A stretch of 64,000 nucleotides of DNA from Pseudomonas syringae (GCF_001698815.1 NZ_LGSI01000050.1:186001-250000), one strand, 5' to 3'. Numbered from the stretch's first letter, positions 50,948 through 59,593 are shown. The notes: generated from the sequence alone by a model not told the origin. Made by a program: numbers and translations.

Positions 50948-51726
50948 TGAATAACCTTTCCCTTGCCAATGAAAAAACCAAGATTCAAGTCCGTGGTCTG
51001 GAGTTTTTCTACGGCGGCCAGCAATCCCTGAAATCCATCGACATGGTGATCCCGGAAAAACGTATCACGGCGATCATCGGCCCTTCGGGTTGCGGCAAAT
51101 CGACCTTGCTGCGGGTTTTCAACCGTATTTACGCGATGTACCCAAAGCAGGAAGCCAAGGGTGAAGTGCTGCTCAATGGCGAAAACATCCTGGCCCCTGG
51201 CTATTCGATGAACCGCCTGCGCAGTCACGTCGGCATGGTGTTCCAGAAGCCGGTGCCGTTTCCGATGTCGATCTACGACAATATTTCCTACGCGATCAAG
51301 CACCACGAAAAGCTCTCGCGTCGTGAGATGGAAGATCGCGTTGAGCAGGCGCTGCGTGGCGCGGCGCTGTGGGATGAGGTGAAGGACAAGCTCAAGCAAA
51401 GCGCTACCGGCCTGTCCGGTGGTCAGCAACAGCGTCTGTGCATCGCCCGCACCATCGCGTTGCGACCACAGGTCTTGTTGCTGGACGAACCGACTTCGGC
51501 CCTCGATCCGATTTCCACCGGGCGCATCGAACAGCTGATTACCGAGCTCAAAGAGCAGTTCACGGTGATCATCGTTACCCACAACATGCAACAAGCGGCG
51601 CGCTGCTCGGACTACACCGCGTTCATGTTCATGGGCGAGCTGATCGAGCACGGCGACACTGACACCATCTTCACCAAGCCTTCCAAGACGCAGACCGAAG
51701 ACTACATCACCGGGCGTTTCGGCTGA
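50944..51726 (+). CDS. pstB: Phosphate ABC transporter ATP-binding protein PstB
   Basis: 260-residue ATPase energising phosphate uptake. Walker A GPSGCGKSTLLRVFNRI (~residues 41-57), Q-loop MVFQKPVPFPMSIYDNISYAIK, signature LSGGQQQRLCIARTIAL (~157-173), Walker B VLLLDEPTSALDP and the switch His in VIIVTHNMQQAAR. The start ATG overlaps the pstA stop. No phoU follows: the next gene is a convergent LysR two bases away, so the operon ends here. Confidence 0.96.
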   Translation: MMNNLSLANEKTKIQVRGLEFFYGGQQSLKSIDMVIPEKRITAIIGPSGCGKSTLLRVFNRIYAMYPKQEAKGEVLLNGENILAPGYSMNRLRSHVGMVFQKPVPFPMSIYDNISYAIKHHEKLSRREMEDRVEQALRGAALWDEVKDKLKQSATGLSGGQQQRLCIARTIALRPQVLLLDEPTSALDPISTGRIEQLITELKEQFTVIIVTHNMQQAARCSDYTAFMFMGELIEHGDTDTIFTKPSKTQTEDYITGRFG

Positions 51727-51727
51727 T

Positions 51728-52666
51728 TCAAGCCGGATTCCCCGAATGGGCGGGCGCCGTCGAGGCCTCGCCCATGAAGTCTTCCAGCCGCCGACGCAGC
51801 CAGCGCTCGGCCGGATCGGTGTCCATTACGCTGAGCCAGACCATGGACAAATCCAGGGTCGGGGTAATGAATGGCAGCGGTTCATCCTGTACCAATCCCA
51901 ACGCACTCATCGCACTGGCGGTGTAAGTCGGCATGTTCGACAGCAAGTCAGTACCCGCCATCAAAGCGGGCAACGTGCTGTATTGCGGAATCGACAACAC
52001 CACATGCCGCTTGCGGCCCAGCGCGCTCAGCCATTCATCGGCGAAACTGCTGATGTTGGCCACGTGGGACACCACCACATGCGGTCGTGAGCAGTATTCA
52101 TCCAGCGTCAGTGGCGTGGACGATTTGTCGGCGCGGATCACTCGAGGCTGAATAGTGCGCAGCAGCTTGCGCTTGGCATTGGCTGGCAGCTCCCGGGTCA
52201 GACACACGCCCGCAGTGATTTCCCCGGAAATCAGCAGCTCGGAAATATTCCAGTAATCCACATGCTTGACGACGATGACCACGCCCGGTGCTTCCTGACG
52301 GATGGCGCGTAGCATGGCTGGCAGCAGACCGAATTCGACGTCATCGGACAAGCCAATGCGGAAAGTCATGTTGCTGCTGGCCGGGTCGAAGTCGTGGCTC
52401 AGGCTCAAGGCCGTAGACATGGCGTCCAGCGCCGGTGACAGATGCAGGATGATTTCCTGGGCGCGTGCGGTCGGCTCCATGCGATGCCCGACACGAATGA
52501 ACAATGGATCGTTGAACAAGGCGCGCAGTCGATTGAGCGCGGCGCTGATGGTTGGCTGGCCGAGAAACAGCTTTTCCGCGGCACGGGTCACATTGCGCTC
52601 TTGCATCAAGGTCTCGAACACCACCATCAGGTTGATATCGGCCTTGCGCAGTTGGTTTCGGTTCAT
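51728..52666 (-). CDS. LysR-family transcriptional regulator
   Basis: 312-residue LysR protein of the LeuO/NodD-like branch. Helix-turn-helix ADINLMVVFETLMQERNVTRAAEKLFLGQPTISAALNRLRALF (~residues 8-50) with the NodD-like LFNDPLFIRVGHRMEPTARA continuation. The effector domain follows (~90-295). It is convergent with pstB, with a single intervening base, and divergent from the SDR-GH15 pair, so its most likely target is that pair; phosphate genes are less likely. Its ligand is unknown. Confidence 0.9.
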   Translation of the reverse strand: MNRNQLRKADINLMVVFETLMQERNVTRAAEKLFLGQPTISAALNRLRALFNDPLFIRVGHRMEPTARAQEIILHLSPALDAMSTALSLSHDFDPASSNMTFRIGLSDDVEFGLLPAMLRAIRQEAPGVVIVVKHVDYWNISELLISGEITAGVCLTRELPANAKRKLLRTIQPRVIRADKSSTPLTLDEYCSRPHVVVSHVANISSFADEWLSALGRKRHVVLSIPQYSTLPALMAGTDLLSNMPTYTASAMSALGLVQDEPLPFITPTLDLSMVWLSVMDTDPAERWLRRRLEDFMGEASTAPAHSGNPA

Positions 52667-52855
52667 GAAGGTGACGATCCAGGAGATTGCAGCTCAGGGG
52701 CGCAAAGCTAACAGCTCAGGCCCCCGCGCCTCAAGCTGCCAATTGGTCGTATGCCTTGGCTGCATGGGATATCGCCAGCGCTGGAACCTGCAGCACTGAA
52801 CTTCCTGGAAGCCGCGCCGGTCAGCTTTATATGCTTAACATGAGGCTGTGACTCG

Positions 52856-53656
52856 ATGCGTATTTCATTGGATAAGCAGGTTGCGTTAGTAACTGGCGGC
52901 AGTTCGGGCCTTGGCGCAGGTGCCGCTAAGGCACTGGCAGCGGCCGGTGCCGCGGTGGTGATCAACTTCAATTCCCAGTCTGAACCGGCCGAGAAGCTCG
53001 CGGCACACATCATTGCCGAAGGCGGTCAGGCAATCGCCATTGGTGCCGACGTCTCGCAGGAAGCTCAGGTCGAGCGTCTGTTTGCGCAAACCCTGGAGCA
53101 TTTCGGGCGTCTGGACATTCTGGTGGCCAATTCCGGTCTGCAAAAAGATGCGTCCATCTTCGACATGAGCCTGGCCGACTGGAACAAGGTGATCGACGTC
53201 AACCTGACCGGCCAGTTTCTCTGCGCCCGGAGTGCCTTGCACCAGTTCGTCGCCCAAGGCATGGACCACGATATATCCAGGGCCATGGGCAAAATCATTC
53301 ATATGAGTTCCGTACATCAGCTGATTCCTTGGGCCGGGCACGCCAACTACGCGGCGTCCAAAGGCGGCGTCGATCTGTTGATGCGCACCATTGCCCAGGA
53401 AGTCGGCGAGAAGAAAATCCGCGTCAACAGCATTGCTCCGGGCGCGATTCGCACGGCGATCAATCAGGACGCGATGAAGGGCGATGCCGAAGCCAAACTG
53501 TTAAAGCTGATTCCTTATGGCCGCGTCGGTGAAGCAGAAGACGTGGCGAATGCAGTGGTCTGGCTAGCGTCTGATCTATCCGATTACGTGCATGGCACCA
53601 CCTTGTTCATCGACGGCGGCATGAGCCTTTACCCGGAGTTCCGCGACAATGGCTGA
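52856..53656 (+). CDS. Short-chain dehydrogenase (glucose dehydrogenase-like SDR)
   Basis: 266-residue classical SDR. Cofactor motif VTGGSSGLGAGAAKAL (~residues 12-27; TGxxxGxG), NNAG-equivalent VANSGLQKD (~84-92), catalytic Ser in IIHMSSVHQLIPWAGHANYAASKGG (Tyr-x3-Lys at ~162-166) and IDGGMSLYPEF at the C-terminus, as in glucose 1-dehydrogenases. No strong ribosome site precedes the ATG. The stop region overlaps the GH15 gene by eight bases. Oxidation of the free sugar released by GH15 is a fitting but unproven role. Confidence 0.9.
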   Translation: MRISLDKQVALVTGGSSGLGAGAAKALAAAGAAVVINFNSQSEPAEKLAAHIIAEGGQAIAIGADVSQEAQVERLFAQTLEHFGRLDILVANSGLQKDASIFDMSLADWNKVIDVNLTGQFLCARSALHQFVAQGMDHDISRAMGKIIHMSSVHQLIPWAGHANYAASKGGVDLLMRTIAQEVGEKKIRVNSIAPGAIRTAINQDAMKGDAEAKLLKLIPYGRVGEAEDVANAVVWLASDLSDYVHGTTLFIDGGMSLYPEFRDNG

Positions 53657-55475
53657 GTTTCTGGAAGAGGCGCAAAACGCGATCGAAAACCACGGCATCA
53701 TCGGCGACATGCGTAGCGCTGCGTTGGTCGCCGACACGGGCAGCATCGACTTTCTCTGCTGGCCGGATTTTGACAGTCCTTCGGTGTTCACCGCACTGCT
53801 GGACAGCAACGATGCCGGCATTTTTCAGTTGGCCCCGGATCTGCCTGACGCGCGTCGCCAGCAGATTTACCTGCCGGACACCAATGTCTTGCAGACCCGC
53901 TGGATTGCCAAGGACGCGGTGGTCGAGGTCACCGATCTGATGCCCGTCGGTCACGATGAAGATGACTTGCCTCGCGTGGTGCGGCGTATCGAGGTGCGTT
54001 ACGGCGCAGCGATTGTGCGCATGCGCTGCCGGGTGCGGCTGGATTACAGCCGCGCGGAAATGAGCGTGCGCATGGATGGCGAAGACGTGTGCTTCGAGGC
54101 TGAGGGGCAGCCCGGTATGCGGCTTTCGTCGACCGCGCCGTTGCACCTCGATGAGCAGACCGCTGTTGCTGAGTTCGCCATGCAGCAAGGCGAGATTTTC
54201 GAATTCGTGCTTGGCGGGATCGACGACGAGCAAGTCAGCGCCGGGCAATGTCCGCGCTACATTGATGAGACGCTCGCGTTCTGGCGGCGCTGGAGCAAAC
54301 AGTCCGAGTACCGTGGCCGCTGGCAGGAAATGGTCAATCGCTCGGCGCTGACCCTCAAGCTGCTCACATCCCGCAAGCATGGCGGCATCGTTGCTGCCGC
54401 GACCTTTGGCCTGCCGGAAACCCTCGGCGGCGAGCGCAACTGGGACTATCGCTATACCTGGATTCGCGACGCCTCGTTCACGGTCTATGCATTCATGCGC
54501 CTGGGCTATTCCGATGAAGCCAATGCGTTCATGGGCTGGGTGCGCGGCAGAATGGGCGATTGCTGCGATGATTCGAGCACCCTCGGCATCCTGTACGGCC
54601 TTGATGGCCGCGAAGAGCTGCTCGAGGAAACCTTGACGCATCTTTCCGGTTACGGCGGCGCAACCCCGGTGCGGGTGGGTAATGAGGCCTACAAACAGAC
54701 CCAGCTGGATATCTATGGCGAGCTGATGGACGCCGTGTATCTGGCCAACAAATATGGCGAAGCGATTTCCTACGAAGGCTGGCAGCACGCAACTCGTCTG
54801 GTGGATTACGTCTGCGAAAACTGGCGCAGTAAAGACGTTGGCATCTGGGAAATGCGCGGTCAGGATCAGCACTTCCTGCATTCGCGCCTGATGTGTTGGG
54901 TGGCGCTGGACCGCGCGCTGCGCCTGGCCTTCAAGCGTTCGCTTCCGGCGCCTTTTGATCGCTGGGACAAGGAACGGCAGGCGATTCACGACGATATCTG
55001 GAAAAACTTCTGGGACGCCGATCTGGGCCACTTCGTGCAATACAAGGGCAGTCGCAACCTGGATGCCTCAATGTTGCTGATGCCCCTGGTGCGTTTTGTC
55101 GGTGCCAGCGATCCGCGCTGGGTCGCAACCCTCGACGCCATCGAAGGCACACTGGTGCGCGATGGCATGGTGTATCGCTACCGCAACGACGACGACCATG
55201 ACGACGGTCTCGCCGGGGAGGAGGGCGCATTCACCGCCTGTTCATTCTGGTACGTCGAATGCCTGGCCCGGGCAGGGCGGGTCGAGCAGGCGCATCTGGA
55301 GTTCGAGCAGCTGCTGCGCTACGCCAATCCGCTGGGGCTTTATGCGGAGGAATTCGACGTCCACGGCCATCACCTCGGCAACACGCCTCAGGCCCTGAGC
55401 CATCTGGCATTGATCAGCGCGGCAAGCTTCCTGGATCGCAAGCTCAATGGCGAGAAGACGATGTGGCAGCCGTAA
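53649..55475 (+). CDS. Glycoside hydrolase family 15 protein (glucoamylase/trehalase-like)
   Basis: 608-residue cytosolic GH15 enzyme without signal peptide. The N-terminal beta-sandwich (~1-230) contains GDMRSAALVADTGSIDFLCW; the alpha/alpha barrel (~255-600) shows ERNWDYRYTWIRDASFT (~261-277), VGIWEMRGQDQHFLHSRLM (catalytic acid Glu ~400) and ANPLGLYAEEFDVHGHHLGNTPQ (base Glu ~567). This gene type is annotated as glucoamylase or trehalase in bacteria; intracellular substrates are probably trehalose-like or short alpha-glucans. The frame overlaps the SDR gene by eight bases, so the two are likely translated together. Confidence 0.93.
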   Translation: MAEFLEEAQNAIENHGIIGDMRSAALVADTGSIDFLCWPDFDSPSVFTALLDSNDAGIFQLAPDLPDARRQQIYLPDTNVLQTRWIAKDAVVEVTDLMPVGHDEDDLPRVVRRIEVRYGAAIVRMRCRVRLDYSRAEMSVRMDGEDVCFEAEGQPGMRLSSTAPLHLDEQTAVAEFAMQQGEIFEFVLGGIDDEQVSAGQCPRYIDETLAFWRRWSKQSEYRGRWQEMVNRSALTLKLLTSRKHGGIVAAATFGLPETLGGERNWDYRYTWIRDASFTVYAFMRLGYSDEANAFMGWVRGRMGDCCDDSSTLGILYGLDGREELLEETLTHLSGYGGATPVRVGNEAYKQTQLDIYGELMDAVYLANKYGEAISYEGWQHATRLVDYVCENWRSKDVGIWEMRGQDQHFLHSRLMCWVALDRALRLAFKRSLPAPFDRWDKERQAIHDDIWKNFWDADLGHFVQYKGSRNLDASMLLMPLVRFVGASDPRWVATLDAIEGTLVRDGMVYRYRNDDDHDDGLAGEEGAFTACSFWYVECLARAGRVEQAHLEFEQLLRYANPLGLYAEEFDVHGHHLGNTPQALSHLALISAASFLDRKLNGEKTMWQP

Positions 55476-55484
55476 ACGGGATTG

Positions 55485-55574
55485 GTGGAGCGAGGCTTGC
55501 CCGCGAATCGGTATTGCGGTCGACAGCTTGGTTGCGTGAACTGATGCGTTCGCGGGCAAGCCTCGCTCCAACGG
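55485..55574. repeat. REP doublet, copy 1
   Basis: GGTGGAGCGAGGCTTGCCCG and CGGGCAAGCCTCGCTCCAAC arms with an internal GGTATTGCGGTCGAC loop. Nearly identical to the copy at 55703 (differences limited to a few loop bases and the first base pair). Confidence 0.9.
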
Positions 55575-55676
55575 GATCTGGCGAAAATCCGGTCTCACCG
55601 AAACACCGCAGATCCCTGCCGGGACCGATTTTATTCGCAAAGGTTTTCCCGGATGAATCCGGTCCCAGGTTATGAC

Positions 55677-55702
55677 CGCATCTCGCCGCATCTCGCCGCA
55701 TT
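55677..55702. repeat. Short 10-bp tandem repeat CGCATCTCGC
   Basis: Two and a half copies of CGCATCTCGC directly border the second REP doublet. The rest of the 396-base gap between the GH15 and norR genes is REP material (including a GGGACCGGATTCATCCGGGA-like arm around 55650) and no gene. Confidence 0.7.
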
Positions 55703-55795
55703 CGTTGGAGCGAGGCTTGCCCGCGAATCGGTATTGCGGTCGACATTTTCGTTGCCTGAACTGATGCCTTCGCGGGCAAGCCTCGCTCCAACGGG
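55703..55795. repeat. REP doublet, copy 2
   Basis: CGTTGGAGCGAGGCTTGCCC ... GGGCAAGCCTCGCTCCAACG with the loop GGTATTGCGGTCGACATTTT. It shares most loop bases with copy 1, which suggests local duplication rather than independent insertion. Confidence 0.9.
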
Positions 55796-55871
55796 TTGCG
55801 TTTCGACATTGAGCGGGTTGCGCAGTCATAATGACCGCATCGTCGGTCATTAATCAGTCAACGGAATCGCA

Positions 55872-57422
55872 ATGACAAACCCCCTGTTATCGGCATTGGT
55901 TCCTCTGGTCGCCGACCTGAGTCGGGAATTGCCTGACGATGAACGCTACCGGCGTTTGCTGCAGGCGCTGCGGCAATTGTTGCCATGCGACGCCGTGGCG
56001 TTGCTCAAGCTTGAGGACGATGTGCTGATTCCCTTGGCGGTGCAGGGGCTGAGCGCCGATACCCTGGGACGGCGCTTCAGAGTGGAGGAACACCCGCGTC
56101 TCAAGGTGTTGCTGGAAAACCCTGGCCCTACACGCTTTTCCACCGACTGTGAGTTGCCGGACCCTTACGATGGTCTGGTGGAAGGGCATCCAGGCCATCT
56201 CGAAGTGCATGACTGCCTGGGTTGTCCGCTGTATTTCCAGGACAAACCCTGGGGCCTGATTACTCTGGATTCCCTGAATCCCTCGCGTTTCGGCAGCGTC
56301 GACCTAGACAACCTGCAAGCGTTTGCCAGCCTGGCTGCCGCGACCGTCATGGCCAGTGAGCGAATCAAGCAGCTGGCGCGCGGCTTTGAAGATCAACGCC
56401 AACTGGCTGAAGTCTACAAACGTGCCGCCGGCGGCCGAGGTCCTCGGGAACTGATCGGGCAGAGCGCCGTACATAAGCGGATGCAGCAGGAGATTCAGCT
56501 GGTCGGCAACAGTGCCTTGTCGGTGTTGATCACCGGGGAAACCGGGGTCGGCAAGGAGCTGGTGGCCGAGGCCATACATTTGAATTCTCCCCGCGCCCAG
56601 AAGCCGTTGATCAGCCTCAACTGCGCCGCACTGCCGGAAATGCTGGTGGAGAGCGAACTGTTTGGCCACGTCAAAGGCGCGTTTTCCGGTGCCGCGAACG
56701 GTCGTAGCGGCAAATTCGAACTGGCCGATGGCGGCACCATTTTTCTCGATGAGGTAGGGGAGTTGCCGCTTCCCGTTCAGTCCAAGCTGTTGCGGGTTTT
56801 GCAAAGCGGCCAGTTGCAGCGGGTCGGTTCAGATCAGGAACACCATGTGGACGTGCGGGTCATCGCCGCCACCAATCGGGATCTGGCCGAGGAGGTGCGC
56901 AGCGGTCGCTTCCGGGCCGATCTGTATCATCGCCTGAGTGTTTACCCGCTTCTGGTGCCGCCATTGCGTGAGCGAGGCCGCGACGTCTTGCTGCTCGCGG
57001 GTTTCTTCCTCGAAGAGAACCGCGCACGCATGGGTTTGCGCAGCCTGCGCTTGAACACCGACGCGCAGAAACTGCTGGTCGGCTACACCTGGCCGGGCAA
57101 CGTGCGCGAACTCGAACACTTGATCAGCCGCGCGGTGCTCAAATCCCTTTCGGCCCACAAGGAGCGTCCGCGCATTCTGACCATCGAGGCTGCCGCGCTG
57201 GGCCTGATCGATGAAGTCGCCGTCAGCCATTTTTCCGCAACGGAAATGCCCGCAGCAATCGTCCCAGGCGGCACGCTCAAGGATTCAGTGGATGCGTTCC
57301 AGTGCAAGCTGATCGAGGAGGCTTTGGCCCGGCATCAGGGTAAATGGGTTGACGTCGCCCGGGAGATGGGGCTCGACCGCGCCAACCTCAGTCGCCTGGC
57401 CAGACGCTTGGGTATTCGCTAG
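55872..57422 (+). CDS. norR: NorR-type sigma-54 activator
   Basis: 516-residue NO-responsive sigma-54 activator. The GAF domain (~1-165) keeps the iron-ligand set of NorR: DPYDGL (Asp/Tyr/Asp ~96-99), VHDCLGC (His/Cys ~113-116) and TLDSL (Asp). The AAA+ domain (~185-420) has Walker A ITGETGVGKE, the sigma-54 contact loop as GAFSGA (not the usual GAFTGA), Walker B GGTIFLDEVGEL and R-finger region. The C-terminal Fis-type helix-turn-helix is KWVDVAREMGLDRANLSRLARRL (~490-512). No norVW, hmp or fhp gene lies beside it in the window. NO sensing is predicted; its target is not visible. Confidence 0.92.
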   Translation: MTNPLLSALVPLVADLSRELPDDERYRRLLQALRQLLPCDAVALLKLEDDVLIPLAVQGLSADTLGRRFRVEEHPRLKVLLENPGPTRFSTDCELPDPYDGLVEGHPGHLEVHDCLGCPLYFQDKPWGLITLDSLNPSRFGSVDLDNLQAFASLAAATVMASERIKQLARGFEDQRQLAEVYKRAAGGRGPRELIGQSAVHKRMQQEIQLVGNSALSVLITGETGVGKELVAEAIHLNSPRAQKPLISLNCAALPEMLVESELFGHVKGAFSGAANGRSGKFELADGGTIFLDEVGELPLPVQSKLLRVLQSGQLQRVGSDQEHHVDVRVIAATNRDLAEEVRSGRFRADLYHRLSVYPLLVPPLRERGRDVLLLAGFFLEENRARMGLRSLRLNTDAQKLLVGYTWPGNVRELEHLISRAVLKSLSAHKERPRILTIEAAALGLIDEVAVSHFSATEMPAAIVPGGTLKDSVDAFQCKLIEEALARHQGKWVDVAREMGLDRANLSRLARRLGIR

Positions 57423-57480
57423 GGGCGGCAGCGCCGTTGCCGGGGTATCGTGGCCAACCGCGCTGTGTACTGATTGATCA

Positions 57481-57518
57481 TTTGGTCAAAAAAGACTGAA
57501 TTTTTCGCTCGGACCAAA
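57481..57518. promoter_or_regulatory. Inverted repeat TTTGGTC-N24-GACCAAA
   Basis: A perfect seven-base dyad in the 139-base gap between norR and the following small gene; it ends 43 bases before that gene's start. Possible operator or weak hairpin. No -24/-12 (GG-N10-GC) promoter could be confirmed by eye. Confidence 0.25.
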
Positions 57519-57561
57519 GGTCATCTACTGCTCTAAACAAACAGTATGAGGCACTGCCTGG

Positions 57562-57786
57562 ATGTCCCAGTACAAACATTACCGAATTGATTACCTGTTC
57601 AATGGCGCCTTCAAATCGTTCTATATCAGTGCTGAACGCATGGACGATGCCGAAGCCTGGCACCACGCAAGCGTCGATGCCGGCATTGCCCGCATTCCTA
57701 AATATCGCCTGGAAAAAGTCGCCCGCGTGTCCAAGCCTTACGCCGAGCATTTCGGTATTACCGATGTCGAGTGGGCGCAAAGTTGA
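57562..57786 (+). CDS. Small conserved-looking protein (DUF6555-like suspected)
   Basis: 74-residue soluble protein: YKHYRIDYLFNGAFKSFYIS (~4-23), then DDAEAWHHASVDAGIARIPKY. The DDAEAWHWA-type middle recalls a small Pseudomonas family I know as DUF6555, but I cannot verify the number. No cysteine, signal or membrane segment. It follows norR on the same strand, with its own start; an NO-related role would be speculation. Confidence 0.65.
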   Translation: MSQYKHYRIDYLFNGAFKSFYISAERMDDAEAWHHASVDAGIARIPKYRLEKVARVSKPYAEHFGITDVEWAQS

Positions 57787-57860
57787 TGCCCGGTGCCGGC
57801 CACCCTTCGATGGTGTGGACCGGCGACCATTAGCCTGTCAGGGCCTAATATCTGCGCTTT

Positions 57861-58031
57861 CTACTGCTTGCTTGGCACGCCATGAAAATCGCCTTTTTCC
57901 GGCACTAATTCGGTTCCCGGCTCAAACCCGGCTTCTGGGTCTTGCTCTTCGGTGATCGGGTCCGGGACGGTTTCGGGAAACGCTACTTCATTGGCATCGA
58001 CATCTGGATTTTCCGGGCGGGAACCGGCCAT
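57861..58031 (-). CDS. Small acidic protein, unknown
   Basis: 56-residue protein. The start at ATG 58031 has GAGGTG five bases upstream, so translation is credible. Sequence: MAGSRPENPDVDANEVAFPE, then TVPDPITEEQDPEAGFEPGT and a basic-containing end (VPEKGDFHGVPSKQ). Highly acidic, Pro-rich and probably disordered. I recall similar short proteins in other Pseudomonas genomes, without function. It is convergent with the small gene at 57562. Confidence 0.65.
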   Translation of the reverse strand: MAGSRPENPDVDANEVAFPETVPDPITEEQDPEAGFEPGTELVPEKGDFHGVPSKQ

Positions 58032-58153
58032 GGTGCACCTCATCTGTGGATTGGTCAGGAGTTGATACGGGTTTGGATAGCCAGGTATTCAACCGGTTCA
58101 CTTCCATTGACTACCGGCAGGTTGCACCACCCGCCGGCAATCTCCATGGCACA

Positions 58154-59593
58154 TCAGCGGTGAGCGATGTTCTCCAGTGCCAGGTTGCGTGTGCGAGGGC
58201 CGAACGTGCTGATGGTGATGATCACGATCAACATGCTGCTGACGATGAAGGCCAACACCCCCGGTGTGCCGAAATGCTCCAGAAAAAAGCCGATCAGCAA
58301 ACTGCTGAACACGGTCGACAATCGGCTGAAGGAGTAGCAGAAACCGACGGCACGGGCGCGGATGTTGGTCGGGAACAGTTCACCCTGATAAGAGTGATAA
58401 CTGAAGCTCAGCCAGGCATTGCAGAAGGTGATCATCACGCCGCAAAACACCAGGCCCACGGCCGAGGTCTGAAACGCAAACAAGGTGCCGAAGATCATCG
58501 AGCCCAACGCCGAGCCGACGATCTGCCATTTATTCTCATAGCGATTGGCAAATTTCACGAACAACAGCGGACCCAGCGGATAGGCGAGGGTGATCACAAA
58601 CGCATAACCCAGGCTGTGGGTGAGGCTGACGCCCTGGCCGGTGAGCAATGCCGGCAGCCAGTTGCCAAAGCCGAAGAAACCGATGGCCTGGAAGATGTGG
58701 AACACGATCAGCATCAGTGCCCGACGACGGTAGGGCGGCTTCCAGATGTCGGCGAAACGTCCGCGGCCTTCGACGGCAACCACTTCCGGTTCGGGCGCGT
58801 CCAGCGGTTTGCCGTGTTCACGCAGGCACTTGGCTTCAATGTCATCCATGATGCGTTCGGCTTCATCAAAGCGCCCATGTTGCGCGAGCCAGCGCGGTGA
58901 CTCGGGCAGGCGCGAGCGCAGCCACCAGATGAACAGCGCGAATACCGCGCTGGCCAGCACCACCCAGCGCCAGCCGGAAATCCCGAACGGCGCTTGCGGC
59001 ACCAGCCACCAGGACATCAGGGCAACGGCCGGAACCGAAAGGAACTGAATGAAAAAGGCAAAGGCAAACGCCGAACTGCGAATGCGCTTGGGCACCAGCT
59101 CCGACAGGTAAGCATCAATGGTCACCAACTCGATGCCCAGCCCGATACCCACCAGAAAGCGCATGCAAATGATGCCCAGCGCCGAACTCTGCACGCCCAT
59201 GAGCACGGTGGCGACGGTGTACCAGATCAACGCGAAGGTGAAGATGGCACGGCGTCCAAAACGGTCGGCAATCGGGCTGAGCAGGCTGGCACCGAGAAAA
59301 AGCCCGAGAAAGGTTGCCGAGGCGAAGGCGGCCTGATCGGAAAAACCGAACACGCCTTGTGCGCCGGTGGCGAAGATACCGTCACGCAGCAGGCCTGGAC
59401 TGATGTAAGCGGTCTGGAATAAATCGTAAAGCTCGAAAAAGCCACCGATGGACAACAGCGCGATCAGGCGCCAGATCGTCGCCACTGCCGGCAAACGATC
59501 GATGCGGGCGCTGATGGATGCTGCACGAACAGGATCAACCCCATCGGAGGGGATTTGCGGCGTCACGCTGTCCGCCGTTGATAAAGAGGTCAT
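58154..59593 (-). CDS. MFS transporter (metabolite:H+ symporter type)
   Basis: 479-residue 12-helix transporter. Long charged N-terminus, then RLIALLSIGGFFELYDLFQTAYISPGLL (helix 1, with Glu/Asp in the helix), GLFLGASLLSPIADRFGRRA (motif A), GLGIELVTIDAYLSELVPKRIRSSA after helix 4 (sugar/metabolite symporter signature) and a helix 8-9 repeat. Between helix 6 and 7 is a cytoplasmic loop with EAERIMDDIEAKCLREHGK. Resembles YceI/NiaP-like or aromatic-acid carriers; substrate not known. The stop codon TGA is near 58154. It is divergent from the quinone oxidoreductase gene. Confidence 0.88.
   Translation of the reverse strand: MTSLSTADSVTPQIPSDGVDPVRAASISARIDRLPAVATIWRLIALLSIGGFFELYDLFQTAYISPGLLRDGIFATGAQGVFGFSDQAAFASATFLGLFLGASLLSPIADRFGRRAIFTFALIWYTVATVLMGVQSSALGIICMRFLVGIGLGIELVTIDAYLSELVPKRIRSSAFAFAFFIQFLSVPAVALMSWWLVPQAPFGISGWRWVVLASAVFALFIWWLRSRLPESPRWLAQHGRFDEAERIMDDIEAKCLREHGKPLDAPEPEVVAVEGRGRFADIWKPPYRRRALMLIVFHIFQAIGFFGFGNWLPALLTGQGVSLTHSLGYAFVITLAYPLGPLLFVKFANRYENKWQIVGSALGSMIFGTLFAFQTSAVGLVFCGVMITFCNAWLSFSYHSYQGELFPTNIRARAVGFCYSFSRLSTVFSSLLIGFFLEHFGTPGVLAFIVSSMLIVIITISTFGPRTRNLALENIAHR

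Noticed and set aside
53607..55040. 477-codon - strand frame
   Set aside because: Antisense shadow of the GH15 gene, whose catalytic motifs are clear on the other strand.
55485..55795. Repeated blocks as a CRISPR array
   Set aside because: Only two copies, each an inverted REP doublet with a similar internal loop; no cas genes and no regular spacers.
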